Assembly (NCBI GenBank): GCA_029260515.1
Contig: JAJDDC010000096.1
Location: 248,001 to 312,000 of the forward strand
Direction of reading: 5' to 3'
DNA from: Phycisphaerales bacterium
Lineage (GTDB): Bacteria; Planctomycetota; Phycisphaerae; Phycisphaerales; UBA1924
Length of the DNA stretch: 64,000 bases
Shown here piece by piece: positions 30,718-40,425 of the stretch (positions within the stretch are counted from its first letter, which is position 1; each line of letters starts with the position of its first letter). Below the pieces are notes generated by a model. It searched no databases. It was not told where the DNA came from and saw nothing but the letters and a program-made list of their open reading frames with translations. The translations under genes were made by a program, and so were the position numbers.

Positions 30718-31998
30718 TCAGTCCTTGAGCCGCCCCGCCAGCGTGCTCGCCAGCGTCCAGGCGTCGTGGTACGTGTTGTAGAGGGGGACAGGGGCGACGC
30801 GGATCACGTCCGGCTCGCGGAAATCGGTCACAACCGCGTCCTCGTGCAGGGCCCGCTGCGTCTGGCGGCTGAGCCCCCGGACGCTGATCGACAGCTGGGC
30901 GCCGCGTTGCTCGGGGTCGGTCGGCGTCCAGACGTCGATGCGGTCACCGAGCAGCTCGCCCAGGAGGAACTCGAGGTACGCGGTAAGGCGCACGGACTTG
31001 GCCCGAAGCGCGTCCATCCCGACCTCGTTGAAGATCTCCATGCTTGCGCGCACGGGGGCGAGAGAGAGAATCGGCGGGTTCGACAGCTGCCACGCCTCGG
31101 CGCCCGCGACAGGGGCGAAGTCCTTGACCATCCGGAACCGTGACTCGGGGTCGTTGCCCCACCAGCCGTGGAAGCGTGGGAGGTCGGCGTTCGCGTGGCG
31201 TTCGTGCACGAACGCGCCCGCGATCGCGCCGGGCCCCGAGTTGAGGTACTTGTACGTGCAGAACGCCGCCCAGTCGACGCCCCAGTCGTGGAGCCTGAGG
31301 GGCACGTTGCCCGCGGCGTGGGCGAGGTCCCAGCCGACGACGCAGCCGTGTTTCTGCGCACAACGAGTGATCTGTTCCATGTGGAACAGCTGACCGGTGA
31401 GGTAGTTGACGCCGCCGAGCATGACGAGGGCGACCTTTTCGCCCTCGCGTTCGAAGTATGCCTCGACGTCCTCGGTCCGGAGCGTGCGCTCGCCCTCGCG
31501 CGGCTTGAGGCGGACGAGCGACGTCGCGGGGTCGTAGCCGTGGAACGCGATCTGGCTCGCGACGGCGTACGAGTCGGACGGGAAGGCGTCGTCCTCGATG
31601 ACGATCTTGTGACGCTGGGGCGTTGGCCTGTAGAAGCTGACCATGAGCAGGTGGAGGTTGACGGTCAGCGAGTTCATCATCACGACCTCGCCGGGCTTGG
31701 CGCCGACGAGGCGGGCGGCGGGCCCGCGGAACCACTCGTGGTAGGGGAGCCAGGGGTGCTCCGCGGTCAGGTGCCCATCGACGGCGTGGGCGCCCCAGTC
31801 GTTGAGTTCTTGCTCGACGATGTCGCGGGCGGACTTGGGCTGGAGGCCCAGGGAGTTGCCGGTCATGTAGACGGCGTGGCGCCCGTGGATCGCGGGGATG
31901 TAAAAGCGCTCGCGGTAGTGGGCGATCGGGTCGGCGTGGTCGGCGTCGTGGGCCCAGGACTCGGCTGTGTCAAAGGTGGTGGAGGGGGCGTCGGGCAT
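30718..31998 (-). CDS. kynU: Kynureninase
   Basis: 426 residues. PLP-binding Lys250 (CTYKYLNSGPG) and Asp224 (VGWDLAHAAGN) are present, along with YMTGNSLGLQPK near the start and FHGWWGNDP. It cleaves kynurenine or 3-hydroxykynurenine to (3-hydroxy)anthranilate and alanine. It sits 135 bases downstream of the ACMS decarboxylase gene, a gap holding repeat relics, so a separate promoter is possible, though cotranscription is likely. The ribosome-binding site is weak. Confidence 0.93.
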   Translation of the reverse strand: MPDAPSTTFDTAESWAHDADHADPIAHYRERFYIPAIHGRHAVYMTGNSLGLQPKSARDIVEQELNDWGAHAVDGHLTAEHPWLPYHEWFRGPAARLVGAKPGEVVMMNSLTVNLHLLMVSFYRPTPQRHKIVIEDDAFPSDSYAVASQIAFHGYDPATSLVRLKPREGERTLRTEDVEAYFEREGEKVALVMLGGVNYLTGQLFHMEQITRCAQKHGCVVGWDLAHAAGNVPLRLHDWGVDWAAFCTYKYLNSGPGAIAGAFVHERHANADLPRFHGWWGNDPESRFRMVKDFAPVAGAEAWQLSNPPILSLAPVRASMEIFNEVGMDALRAKSVRLTAYLEFLLGELLGDRIDVWTPTDPEQRGAQLSISVRGLSRQTQRALHEDAVVTDFREPDVIRVAPVPLYNTYHDAWTLASTLAGRLKD

Positions 31999-32033
31999 TG
32001 TTCGAGAGGGTAGGAGAAGTGGGCGGAAGGGGT

Positions 32034-32129
32034 GGGCTGGAAGCCCGCCACTCCGAGGTCAGGGAGTTTCAGGATTGAGAGAAGGAGGAGGAAGGCGGAG
32101 AGACAGGCGGGACGCCTATCCCTACAGGG
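32034..32129. repeat. Three short palindromes in the kynU-ACMSD gap
   Basis: GGGCT-GGA-AGCCC (32034-32046), AGGCG-GGA-CGCCT (32105-32117) and CCCT-AC-AGGG (32120-32129), separated by a purine-rich GAGAAGGAGGAGGAAGG tract. The sequences resemble GGCGGGCTTCCAGCCC-like and AGGCGGGACGCCT-like units seen between genes in planctomycetes and related bacteria. The 135-base gap contains no gene. Confidence 0.5.
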
Positions 32130-32133
32130 TCCG

Positions 32134-33261
32134 CTAGGGCTGATACGGCGAGGCCTGGGGCTCGGACTCGCGGGTGTAGGGGCTCTTGTCGATGTCGTCC
32201 ATGCCGAGCTCGGCGGGGTTGAGGTCGAGGAACTCGATGGCGCTGCCGGCGAGCAGGCGTTGCTTGCTCCGGTAGGTCAGGTCATACATCGAGTCGATCA
32301 TGGCGCCGGGGCGGGACTCGCCGAGTGGGAAGGGGTAGTCCGAGCCCATGCAGATGCGGCGCTCGTCCATCATGGAGACGAGGAATCGGAGCGAGTTGCG
32401 CGAGTGGGTGAGCGAGTCCACGAAGAAGCGTGCGGGCTTGTCGTGGTCGGCCAGGTACCACCAGGGGTTGTGCTCGCAGTCGGTGGCGACCAGGTCAGGC
32501 CGGCAGTTGTAGCCGTGCTCGATGCGGCCGATGGTGTAGGGGAACGAGCCGCCGCCGTGGGCGAAGCAGACTCGGAGGTTGGGCAGCTTGTCGAAGACGC
32601 CGCCGAAGATCATGGAGCAGATGGCGCGTGCGGTCTCGGCGGGCATGCCGACGAGCCAGGGGAGCCAGTACTTGCCCATGTGCTCCTCGCCCATCATGTC
32701 CCAGGGGTGGACGAAGACGGCGGCGCCGAGGCGTTGGCAGGCCTCGAAGACCGGGAACAGCGCCGGCTCGGAGAGGTTCCAGTCCGTGCCCCTGGGCTGC
32801 TCTATGTGCGAGCCGATCTCGATGCCCTTGAGGCCCAGCTCGTTGACGCAGCGTTCGAGTTCGCGGATCGCGAGGTCCGGGTCCTGCATGGGGAGTGTTG
32901 CCAGGCCAACGAAACGTTTGGGGTGGGCCTGGCAGACGCTTGCGATGTGGTCGTTGAGGAAGCGGCAGATCTCGGCGGTGTGCTCGGGCTTGGCCCAGTA
33001 GCTGAACATAACGGGGACGGTGGAGAGGACCTGGACATCGACGCCGGTCTCGTCCATGTCGGTGACGCGGTGCTCGTGGTCGAAGCAGTTCTGCTTGATA
33101 GTGCGGAAGTTCTTGCCCGAGATGAGGAGGTTGGCGCCGCAGGTGCAGCCGGTCTTATCGACGATGGGGTCGAAGTCCACGAAGCGGCCGTAGCCGTACT
33201 TGCGGTTGAGGTCGGGCCAGCCGGGGGGGAGGATGTGGGTGTGGAGGTCGATTTTGTACAT
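32134..33261 (-). CDS. nbaD: 2-amino-3-carboxymuconate-6-semialdehyde decarboxylase (amidohydrolase family)
   Basis: 375 residues of the ACMSD type. The metal-binding DLHTHILP (H7, H9), CFDHEHRVTDMDETGVDVQVLSTVPVMF-type core, VHPWDMMG and GSDYPFPLGE (metal Asp) are all present. It decarboxylates ACMS made by 3-hydroxyanthranilate dioxygenase, steering carbon to 2-aminomuconate semialdehyde rather than quinolinate and NAD. The start is supported by GGAG located in the last codons of the preceding membrane-protein gene, only 2 bases away. Confidence 0.92.
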   Translation of the reverse strand: MYKIDLHTHILPPGWPDLNRKYGYGRFVDFDPIVDKTGCTCGANLLISGKNFRTIKQNCFDHEHRVTDMDETGVDVQVLSTVPVMFSYWAKPEHTAEICRFLNDHIASVCQAHPKRFVGLATLPMQDPDLAIRELERCVNELGLKGIEIGSHIEQPRGTDWNLSEPALFPVFEACQRLGAAVFVHPWDMMGEEHMGKYWLPWLVGMPAETARAICSMIFGGVFDKLPNLRVCFAHGGGSFPYTIGRIEHGYNCRPDLVATDCEHNPWWYLADHDKPARFFVDSLTHSRNSLRFLVSMMDERRICMGSDYPFPLGESRPGAMIDSMYDLTYRSKQRLLAGSAIEFLDLNPAELGMDDIDKSPYTRESEPQASPYQP

Positions 33262-33263
33262 AG

Positions 33264-33554
33264 CTACTCCGGCCTATTGCGGAAGAACGGGAGTTCGAAG
33301 AGTGCGAGGGTGGCGCCCGCGCCGAAGCATGCGACCCCAATCGTGCCAGTGGTGAACGCCCACCAGCCACGCCCGGGATCTTCCCAGGTCCGGAGGATCT
33401 CGGCTCGCTGTTCGCGTGAGAGGTCGTGGTGGAACGCGGTGGCCTCGACCCAGGCGCCCTCGCGGCGGACGTAATCCATGTAGATGAAGCCCAAGGCGAC
33501 GCTGACACCGGCGAGGCCGAGAGCGATGAGGATGACTGCAGCGGCGCGTTTCAT
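33264..33554 (-). CDS. Small two-helix membrane protein of unknown function in the kynurenine operon
   Basis: 96 residues: an N-terminal transmembrane helix (about 4-26, AVILIALGLAGVSVALGF), a charged Arg/Glu/His/Trp-rich loop (EGAWVEATAFHHDLSREQR), and a second helix (about 68-88). I do not recognise a family. It lies between the 3-hydroxyanthranilate dioxygenase gene (12-base gap) and the ACMS decarboxylase gene (2-base gap), so it is certainly cotranslated with them. Transport or membrane recruitment is possible, but nothing in the sequence proves it. Confidence 0.75.
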   Translation of the reverse strand: MKRAAAVILIALGLAGVSVALGFIYMDYVRREGAWVEATAFHHDLSREQRAEILRTWEDPGRGWWAFTTGTIGVACFGAGATLALFELPFFRNRPE

Positions 33555-33566
33555 GATGATCGTGGT

Positions 33567-34151
33567 TCAGGCTTCGATGTGCTCGGGGAAGGTGAACTCG
33601 GGGGCGCGGGTGATGACGTACCCGCAGCTCGTGCAGGTGCGACCGGCCTTGGGGCCGTTCCAGAAGCCGTCCATCGCGATGTGCAGGTCCTTGTCGATGT
33701 GCTCGAGGCGGAACTTGGCCTCGTGGACGAGGTTGTCGCACTCGGGGCAGTACCAGCGGAGGCCGTCGTCGAGGACCTCGTCGGAGTTGTGGGTGCGTGG
33801 GAACTCGACGATGAGGCCGAGGGTGTTCTCGGGGCGCTGCGGGCGGTGGGGGACCCAGCGGGGGCAGAGCCACATCTCGCCCTCGCGGATGACGACGTCG
33901 CGGGGCTTGTCCTCTCCACCCTCGTGGATGGATGGGCGGATGCGGACGACGATGTCGCCCTTGAGCTGGTAGAAGAGTTCCTCTGTTGGGTTCACGTGGT
34001 AGTCGTTGCGGGTGTTGGGGCCCTTGGAGACGAAGACGATGACGTCGTCGGCCTCCTTGTAGAACTGCTTGTTCATGACCGGGGGCTTGAACTCGTGCTC
34101 GTGCTCCGCGATCCACTTCAGAAGATTGAAGGGCTTGGCGATGGTGGTCAT
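33567..34151 (-). CDS. nbaC: 3-hydroxyanthranilate 3,4-dioxygenase
   Basis: 194 residues. Catalytic iron ligands H52, E58 (YHVNPTEELFYQ) and H102 (WVPHRPQR) are present. Four C-terminal cysteines, C135/C138 (WYCPECDN) and C173/C176 (CTSCGY), make the rubredoxin-like second iron site of bacterial enzymes. It opens the ring of 3-hydroxyanthranilate to ACMS. It is the first gene of the minus-strand kynurenine operon, with GGAG 6 bases before the ATG at 34151. No tryptophan 2,3-dioxygenase is adjacent or in the window. Confidence 0.93.
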   Translation of the reverse strand: MTTIAKPFNLLKWIAEHEHEFKPPVMNKQFYKEADDVIVFVSKGPNTRNDYHVNPTEELFYQLKGDIVVRIRPSIHEGGEDKPRDVVIREGEMWLCPRWVPHRPQRPENTLGLIVEFPRTHNSDEVLDDGLRWYCPECDNLVHEAKFRLEHIDKDLHIAMDGFWNGPKAGRTCTSCGYVITRAPEFTFPEHIEA

Positions 34152-34319
34152 GGCTGGTCTCCGGCGTTCGATGGGAATCCAAGGCATTCTAACGGGGCGG
34201 GGGCGGGTTCTCGGACAGCGGCGTGGGACAGCGGTGTGGGCCGGCCACGCTGGAACCCCGCCGCGGGATGCGGCATACTGAGGTGGCGGGAGCCAGTCGG
34301 GGTGGGCATCCGGAGGCGC

Positions 34320-35384
34320 ATGATGCGGCTGATCGGCGTGGTTGGCGTGCTGGTGATCGGGGTGGGGTGCGGGGCGGCGTCCGCGCTGCCGCCGCCGTTG
34401 CCCTATTCGGATCGCGAGGCGGGCCCGCCCCTCGGGTCCGGGCTCGTGTTCGAGACGACGCGGGTCGATGTCGGGGAGGTCTACGACGACGGTCTGGCGT
34501 GGGTTGAGTTCCCGTTCGTAAACGCGGGGCCGGCGCCGATCGAGATCACGAGGGTGAGCGCGGGGTGCGGCTCGCGGTCGCGTCCGCTCGCGAAGACTGT
34601 CTACGAGCCCGGCGAGTCGGGCGTGATCCACGCGGCGCTGGAGGCGCGGGCCAGGTGCGGGAACGTCCGCAAGGGTGTGCACCTGAGCACGTCCGATCCC
34701 GAGCGCCCGAACGTCAGCCTGTATATCACCGGCTACGTCCGCCCGATCGTCAGGGTCGAGCCGGCGGGTGTGTTGTCCGGGATGCTCGAGAAGGGGCAGG
34801 TTGTCGCCCGCGAGTTCGCGGTCTACGCGGACCGCGAGGACTTCGAGGTCGTCTGGGTGAGCACGACGCGGCCGGACCTCGTCCGGGTCGAGGTGATCGG
34901 CTCGGCCGTGGCGGAGTACCAGTCTCAGACCTTCCGGCGAGTGCGGCTCCGGGCGGAGTTCGCGGGGTCTTCCCGGGTTGGGCGCACCGAGGCGGAGATC
35001 GTGATCCGGACGAACGACGAGCGGCGCCCCGAGGTGCGTGTGTGGGCGATGGCGTACGTGCAGCCGGACGTTGTCGTGGAGCCGCTTGCGTCGTACGTCG
35101 GCGTCGTGGAGGTCGGGGAGGCGTTCCGGCACGAGGTCGAGATCCGCCACAGGCACGGGCGCCCGTTTCGGATCCTGGGCGTCGAGTTGACGGGCGGGCC
35201 CCCGCTCGACATTGGTTCGCTTTCGTGGTCGGCGATCCCTCGGGAAGAAGGGGCGTACCGGATCGAGTTCGAGGGGCGGCTGGCCCGGTTCGAGGGGCAG
35301 GTCAGGGAGCGGATCGTCGTGCGGACCGACGTCGAGGGCGAGGAACGGGTTGAGTTCCTCATGACGGTCCGTTCGCGGCGTTGA
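34320..35384 (+). CDS. Exported DUF1573-type protein, paralogue A (CGC changed to CGS)
   Basis: 354 residues with a signal peptide (MMRLIGVVGV... GAASA). Immunoglobulin-like DUF1573 repeats follow (VEFPFVNAGPAPIEITRV). The family motif C-G-C-T reads C83-G-S-R here, so the second Cys is lost. It is clearly a duplicate of the next gene: both share the ALPPPLP start, KTVY-x-PGE, SSDP/TSDP and TNDERRP. GGAGG at 34312-34316 suits the second in-frame ATG at 34323 slightly better. Function is unknown; the family is widespread in Bacteroidetes and Planctomycetes. Confidence 0.75.
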   Translation: MMRLIGVVGVLVIGVGCGAASALPPPLPYSDREAGPPLGSGLVFETTRVDVGEVYDDGLAWVEFPFVNAGPAPIEITRVSAGCGSRSRPLAKTVYEPGESGVIHAALEARARCGNVRKGVHLSTSDPERPNVSLYITGYVRPIVRVEPAGVLSGMLEKGQVVAREFAVYADREDFEVVWVSTTRPDLVRVEVIGSAVAEYQSQTFRRVRLRAEFAGSSRVGRTEAEIVIRTNDERRPEVRVWAMAYVQPDVVVEPLASYVGVVEVGEAFRHEVEIRHRHGRPFRILGVELTGGPPLDIGSLSWSAIPREEGAYRIEFEGRLARFEGQVRERIVVRTDVEGEERVEFLMTVRSRR

Positions 35385-35484
35385 GTGGTCCGGGTCACGA
35401 TCTGGAAACGGCGATCCGGGCGGCGGTCGGGTGCGTAAAGTGTGGCACGCCCGCCGTGTCTGGCGGATGAGCGGGAGCACGAGG

Positions 35485-36633
35485 ATGACACGTCCAGCGA
35501 TCGGTGCGGTGGCCTTCGCAACTCTGGTGCTCGTGGGGGGGGCCGCGGCCCTGCCGCCCCCGCTCCCGGCGCCTCAGAGCCGGGTGTTCCAGCCGCGGTC
35601 GCCCGACCAGCAGGCCGAGCCGGCGCTGAAGTTCACAGCAACGGAGGTCAGCTTCGGCGAGGTGAGCGACGAGGGGCGTGTCCAGGTCGAGTTCCCGTTC
35701 GTGATCCAGGGGGACGAGGCGATCCGGATCAAGAAGGTGCAGCCCTCGTGCGGGTGTACGACGACCGAGCTTGACAAGACCGTCTACCAGCCGGGCGAGC
35801 AGGGCGTGCTCCGGGCGACGTTCAACCCCGAGCGTCGCAATGGCGAGCAGCACAAGGCGATCACGGTCTACTCGTCGGACCCGAACTACGGCGTGCGTCG
35901 GTTGATGATCAATGGGTACGTGCGGCCGATCGCGTACGCCGAGCCGAGCATCGTCAACTTCGGTCGTGTGAACAAGGGCCAGGGCACGACCAAGACGATC
36001 AAGGTGTACGGGCGGATGGAAGGGTTCGAGATCACGGGCGTGGAGCTGACCGATGAGGAGATATTCGGCGCCGAGGTGCTCGGGTCCGAGCGGGTCGAGA
36101 TCGAGGGCGTTGCGTTTACGGCGTACGACCTGCGCGTGGATCAGAAGGGCGGCAGGCGGGCGGGACAGGTCACGGGGTACGTAAACCTGAAGACAAACGA
36201 CGAGCGGCGCCCGTTGATCGCGGTGCAGATGGTGGGAATGGTGAACTCTGATTTGGCGTTCGACGCCCCGATGGTCCGGATCAATCGGATCGCGGTCGGT
36301 GATTCGTTCGAGCAGGACCTGATCCTGCGGCACACGCAGATGCAAGAGTTCAAGATTCTTTCGGTCGAGCACATCGGCGAGGCGTTTGACCTTCATCTCG
36401 AGTGGGAGCCCCTCGAGGAGACCGCCGGCGCGTACAGAATCCGTGTTCGCGGGGAGGCCCTGTTCGCCAGCCGTGGGTTCCGCGACCGGATCGTGATCAC
36501 GACGGATATGCAGGACGAATCGCCGGTCGAGGCGTACTTCACGGGGACAACACTCGACGTGAGGGCGGAGGAGCGTGACCTCGGCGCCCCCGCCGCGGGT
36601 GGGCGGGCGCCCGTCGTGGGCGGGGCGCCCTGA
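35485..36633 (+). CDS. Exported DUF1573-type protein, paralogue B
   Basis: 382 residues from the ATG at 35485, chosen because GGGAG lies 7 bases upstream and a signal peptide (about 1-22, ending GGAAA) follows. The conserved VQPSCGCTTTE motif is at 86-96. At least three beta-sandwich repeats are visible, with FGEV-, FGRV- and similar turn motifs. The C-terminus is Ala/Gly/Pro-rich. It is cotranscribed or at least tandem with paralogue A, 100 bases apart. Function is unknown; it is an extracytoplasmic protein. Confidence 0.8.
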   Translation: MTRPAIGAVAFATLVLVGGAAALPPPLPAPQSRVFQPRSPDQQAEPALKFTATEVSFGEVSDEGRVQVEFPFVIQGDEAIRIKKVQPSCGCTTTELDKTVYQPGEQGVLRATFNPERRNGEQHKAITVYSSDPNYGVRRLMINGYVRPIAYAEPSIVNFGRVNKGQGTTKTIKVYGRMEGFEITGVELTDEEIFGAEVLGSERVEIEGVAFTAYDLRVDQKGGRRAGQVTGYVNLKTNDERRPLIAVQMVGMVNSDLAFDAPMVRINRIAVGDSFEQDLILRHTQMQEFKILSVEHIGEAFDLHLEWEPLEETAGAYRIRVRGEALFASRGFRDRIVITTDMQDESPVEAYFTGTTLDVRAEERDLGAPAAGGRAPVVGGAP

Positions 36634-36674
36634 GCGTGTACCCGGGTTTGTGATCGGCGTCGGGGTCTGGTCGC

Positions 36675-36680
36675 TAGACT
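36675..36680 (+). promoter_or_regulatory. Putative -10 box (TAGACT) for the MMPL gene
   Basis: TAGACT ends 9 bases before the ATG at 36690 and no Shine-Dalgarno sequence lies between, another candidate leaderless or very-short-leader transcript. Confidence 0.35.
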
Positions 36681-36689
36681 CCGCGGCCC

Positions 36690-39377
36690 ATGAGCCTGCG
36701 CCGGCGCCACCCGATCGCACATCTGCTTCGTCACCTGAGCACGCTGATGCTGCGCCGGGCGCGGTTGGTCATCCTGCTCTGTGCGATGGTTTGTGCGGCG
36801 GCGTTGGCGCCGATCGTATCGCGGCTGGGGATCAACACCGACACGTCTCAGATGATCTCTGAGCGTTCGGAGTGGAAGCTCGCCGAGCGTGAGATGGAGC
36901 GTGTGTTCCCGGGGCGGGGCGAGTCGATCATTGTCGTGATCGATGCGGGGACACCGGAGATCGCGGCGCGTGTGCGGGACCGGCTCCGGGCGGCGATCGA
37001 GCAACGCGGGGACCTGTTCACGCACGTCGAGGCGATCGACTCGGACCCGTTCTTCGCGGCCAACGGGCTGCTGTACCTGGACACCGGGACATTGAGTGAG
37101 CTCGAGGGCTCGCTGGTGCGGGGGGCGCCGGCGCTGGGGACGCTGGCGCGCGATCCGACGATCAGTTCGTTCGTCGGGTTACTCTCGGGGGCGCTGGCCG
37201 CGCCCGAGCGGGCGGAGGGGTTTGACGCGGCGGGGGTGCTCGCGGGCCTCGGTCGGGCGGCTGAGGCGGGACGGCGGGGCGAGGTGCGGGAGATGTCGTG
37301 GGCGGCCCTGGGCGGCGGTCTGGGGCCGAACGGGCTCGGGGTGGATCGCCCGCGCCGTCTGCTGGAGGCCGTGCCGGTGCTGGATCACTCGGGTGAGGGG
37401 TTCCCGGCGGGGCGGGCGATCGAGGCGGTCCACTCTGCGCTCGACGAGATCCGGGTGGAGGACGGGCGTGGATTCACGGCACGCCTGACTGGCGGGGCGG
37501 TGCTGAACACTGACGAGCTGCGGTCGGCGGCTCGCGGGGCGGGGTCGGCGACGCTGCTGGCGCTGGGAGGGGTGCTGATCGCGCTGTACATCGGGCTCGC
37601 GTCGTTCAGGCTCGTGTTGGCGGCGGGGGCGACGCTCATCGCGGGGCTGATCGGGACGGCCGCGTTCGCGGCGGTGACCGTCGGGCAGCTGAACCTTGTT
37701 TCGGTCGCCTTCGCGGTTTTGTACGTGGGTCTGGGGATCGACTATGCGATCCACGTGTGTCTGCGGTATCGCGAGTCGTGTGTAAGCGGGGCGGGGCATG
37801 CGCGGGCGACGCTGGTGGCGTTGCGGGAGACGGCGCCGTCGCTCGCGATCTGCGCGGTGACGACCTCGGTCGGCTTTTTCGCGTTCATCCCGACGGAGTT
37901 CAAGGGTGTTTCTGAGCTGGGGCTGATCGCGGGGGGCGGGATGTTCATCAGCCTGCTCGTGAGCCTGACGCTGCTGCCGGCGCTGCTGTTCGTGTTCGGG
38001 CGCCCGAGGCGGTACAAGCGGCTGGAGGAGGGGCAGGCCGTTGACTGGCTGATCAGCCTGCCCGAGCGGTGGCGGTGGGGCATCCTGGGCGGCGCGATCG
38101 TGCTCGCGGGGGTCGCGATCGTGTACGCGCTGCCCCGGGTGGAGTTCGACCGCAACCGGATGAATCTGCAGGACCCGTCGCTCGAGTCGGTCGCGGCGTT
38201 CAGGGAGTTGCTCGCGACGAGCCCGTCGCCGCCGATGACGTTGTCCGTGATCGCGGCGGATCCGGGCGAGGCGGCGAGGCTGGGCGGGGCGTTGGAGGCG
38301 CTGCCCGTTGTCGGACGCGTGATCGATCTGGACGCGTTGATCCCCACGGACCAGGGGGCGAAACTGGCGATCATCGGGCGGTTGCGTGGGCGCATCGGGA
38401 GTGTGCTCGAGACGGGTGCGGGTGATCTCCAGGCGCCCGATCCCGCGTCAGAGCTGGTGGCGCTGGAGGCGTTGGGCGAATCGCTGCGGCTTGCTTCGGG
38501 GGGCGGTACGGACATCTCGGTGGCCGCGGCGGGTGCGGGTGAGCATGTCGAGGCGCTGGCGTCCGGGTTGTCGCGGCGTTGGCGCGAGGGGGACACCGAG
38601 GGCGTCGCGCGGGCGCTGGACGGATTCCGGCGTTCGATCTACGGCGGGCTGCCGGCGACACTCGGCTCGCTCCGCGTCGCGCTGAGCGCCGGGCCGGTGA
38701 CGCGTGAGACGATGCCAGAGCGGATCGCGGAGCGGTGGGTCGCGCCGGACGGGCGTCGTCGTCTGGAGATCGTTCCGGCCGAGGATATCTCGGGCAATGC
38801 GGCGCTGGCGCGGTTCGTCCGTGGGGTCGAGACCGTTGCGCCCGGGGCGGTCGGCGACGCGGCGGGGACACTGCGTGCTGGCGACACGATGGTCCGGGCG
38901 TTCACGCAGGCGTTGGGGACGGCGCTGGTCGCGATCTTCCTGATCGTGGGCGTGCTGATGCGCCGCGTGCGCGACGCGTGGCTGGTGATGGCGCCCCTGC
39001 TGCTCGCGGGGCTGCTGACAGCGATGGGGACGGTCGTGCTCGATCAGCCCTTTAACTTCGCGAACATGATCGCGCTGCCGCTAATGCTGGGCGTCGGGGT
39101 GGACAGCGGGATCCACATCGTGCATCGGGCCAGGACGCTCGGTCAGCGCGAGCCGGTGCTGGCGTCGAGCACGGCCAGGGCGGTGCTGTTCAGCTCGCTG
39201 ACGACGATTTTCAGCTTCGGGACGCTCGCGCTGTCGAGCCACCGGGGGATGCAGAGCATGGGGGCGCTGTTAACGATCGCGATGAGCGTGGTGCTGTTGT
39301 GCACGCTGGTGGTGCTGCCGGCGATGCTCGCCGGCGAGGGGCGGCGAGCAGCATCTGGGCGGCGTCAGCGTCGGTAG
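36690..39377 (+). CDS. MMPL/RND-family transporter, HpnN-like
   Basis: 895 residues. It has the RND duplication: one TM helix near 25-45, a periplasmic domain, five TM helices at about 290-440 with [16 protein letters not shown], a second helix/periplasmic domain, and a C-terminal TM set with [15 protein letters not shown]. The two GxGxD segments are the proton-relay region of MMPL proteins. Length and arrangement resemble HpnN, the hopanoid transporter of the outer membrane, but no hopanoid genes are nearby, so lipid export is an inference. The 3' end overlaps the convergent prepilin gene by 13 bases. Confidence 0.82.
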   Translation: MSLRRRHPIAHLLRHLSTLMLRRARLVILLCAMVCAAALAPIVSRLGINTDTSQMISERSEWKLAEREMERVFPGRGESIIVVIDAGTPEIAARVRDRLRAAIEQRGDLFTHVEAIDSDPFFAANGLLYLDTGTLSELEGSLVRGAPALGTLARDPTISSFVGLLSGALAAPERAEGFDAAGVLAGLGRAAEAGRRGEVREMSWAALGGGLGPNGLGVDRPRRLLEAVPVLDHSGEGFPAGRAIEAVHSALDEIRVEDGRGFTARLTGGAVLNTDELRSAARGAGSATLLALGGVLIALYIGLASFRLVLAAGATLIAGLIGTAAFAAVTVGQLNLVSVAFAVLYVGLGIDYAIHVCLRYRESCVSGAGHARATLVALRETAPSLAICAVTTSVGFFAFIPTEFKGVSELGLIAGGGMFISLLVSLTLLPALLFVFGRPRRYKRLEEGQAVDWLISLPERWRWGILGGAIVLAGVAIVYALPRVEFDRNRMNLQDPSLESVAAFRELLATSPSPPMTLSVIAADPGEAARLGGALEALPVVGRVIDLDALIPTDQGAKLAIIGRLRGRIGSVLETGAGDLQAPDPASELVALEALGESLRLASGGGTDISVAAAGAGEHVEALASGLSRRWREGDTEGVARALDGFRRSIYGGLPATLGSLRVALSAGPVTRETMPERIAERWVAPDGRRRLEIVPAEDISGNAALARFVRGVETVAPGAVGDAAGTLRAGDTMVRAFTQALGTALVAIFLIVGVLMRRVRDAWLVMAPLLLAGLLTAMGTVVLDQPFNFANMIALPLMLGVGVDSGIHIVHRARTLGQREPVLASSTARAVLFSSLTTIFSFGTLALSSHRGMQSMGALLTIAMSVVLLCTLVVLPAMLAGEGRRAASGRRQRR

Positions 39378-40381
39378 TACTCGGGGATCGTGCGTCCCTG
39401 GTAGACGATCTCGCGCCGGTCGAACTCGGTATGGGCGCGGAGACGGACGAGCATGTCGTCGCCGATCGATTCGTACGAACGGAGGTAGGTCGTGAGCAGA
39501 TCACGTCCCGTGCTAGTGAACCGTGCTGAGCCGTCGGCGAACGCGACGTTGACGCCCTGCTCGCCGTGGTTGTTCCACTCGTTGGGCCAGTCGTCGTAGT
39601 TCTCGCTGCCTGGGGTCTCGTGGACGTTGAGCCCGAGCGAGCGGATGAAGTCGGGGCTGACGCCGTAGCCCGAGTCCAGGTTGATGTCGTTGTCGGAATC
39701 GAGGAAGAGGAGGGTGCGGTCGGGGAAGCGGGTGTTTCGGGCGGTCTTGAGGCGGCGTTCGGGCTGCTCGACGAGGGGGAATGCGCCGGGTGGCTGGGTG
39801 GGATCGAAGCCGAGCTGGGAGTAGGCGCTGCCGTGCCCGCCACGGGCGATGGTCGTGCCGTCGGGGTACTTTCCGGGCTCGCCCCACATGAACGTCTCGT
39901 AGCTGTGCCCGCCCGTGTCGTCGGCGGCGGTCTCGGCGGAGCGGAAGAGGTCGAAGAGGAAGTCCTCGCGGCCGTAGAACGGGAGTAGGGCGGTGATGCC
40001 CAGGCCCGCGTTGCGGTCGTCGTTTATGAAGGGCGCCTCGCCGGTTTCTTCGTCGAACTGGGTGCGGATGCGGTTGCGAGTCGAGGCGCAGATGGCGACG
40101 TCGGCGTCGTTGATGTAGTCGGGGAAGAGCCAGCCGAGGTTGTCCTCGAACCAGAGGATGGAGGGGAGGAAGACCTCTTTGCGGGTGTCGCCGGCGTAGG
40201 CGTGGGCTCCCAGGTCCATCTGGCGGAGGTTGGCCAGGCAGGCGGTCTTCCGGGTGGTTTCCCTTGCGGCGCCCAGGGTGGGCAGGAGGATGCCGATGAG
40301 CAGCGCGATGATGGCAATGACCACCAGGAGCTCGATGAGCGTGAAGGCCCGGTTGTGTACGTGTTGAGGGGGTGTACGCAT
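39365..40381 (-). CDS. Type II/IV prepilin-like protein, DUF1559 type
   Basis: 338 residues. It has a type III signal at residues 12-30 ([21 protein letters not shown], with Glu5 of the mature protein) and the following LRQM segment typical of DUF1559 proteins, which are strongly expanded in Planctomycetes. A C-terminal [12 protein letters not shown] motif is also characteristic. It is likely a pseudopilin cleaved by a prepilin peptidase, with unknown function. It overlaps the MMPL gene tail to tail by 13 bases. Confidence 0.88.
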   Translation of the reverse strand: MRTPPQHVHNRAFTLIELLVVIAIIALLIGILLPTLGAARETTRKTACLANLRQMDLGAHAYAGDTRKEVFLPSILWFEDNLGWLFPDYINDADVAICASTRNRIRTQFDEETGEAPFINDDRNAGLGITALLPFYGREDFLFDLFRSAETAADDTGGHSYETFMWGEPGKYPDGTTIARGGHGSAYSQLGFDPTQPPGAFPLVEQPERRLKTARNTRFPDRTLLFLDSDNDINLDSGYGVSPDFIRSLGLNVHETPGSENYDDWPNEWNNHGEQGVNVAFADGSARFTSTGRDLLTTYLRSYESIGDDMLVRLRAHTEFDRREIVYQGRTIPEYYRR

Positions 40382-40425
40382 ACGTGGCGGCGTGGGCGTC
40401 AGGGGCGTTGAGCCCGGGGGGTTCT

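Noticed and set aside
33426..34319. Plus-strand open frame upstream of DUF1573 paralogue A
   Set aside because: It is antisense to the dioxygenase gene; signal peptide, ribosome-binding site and homology begin at 34320.
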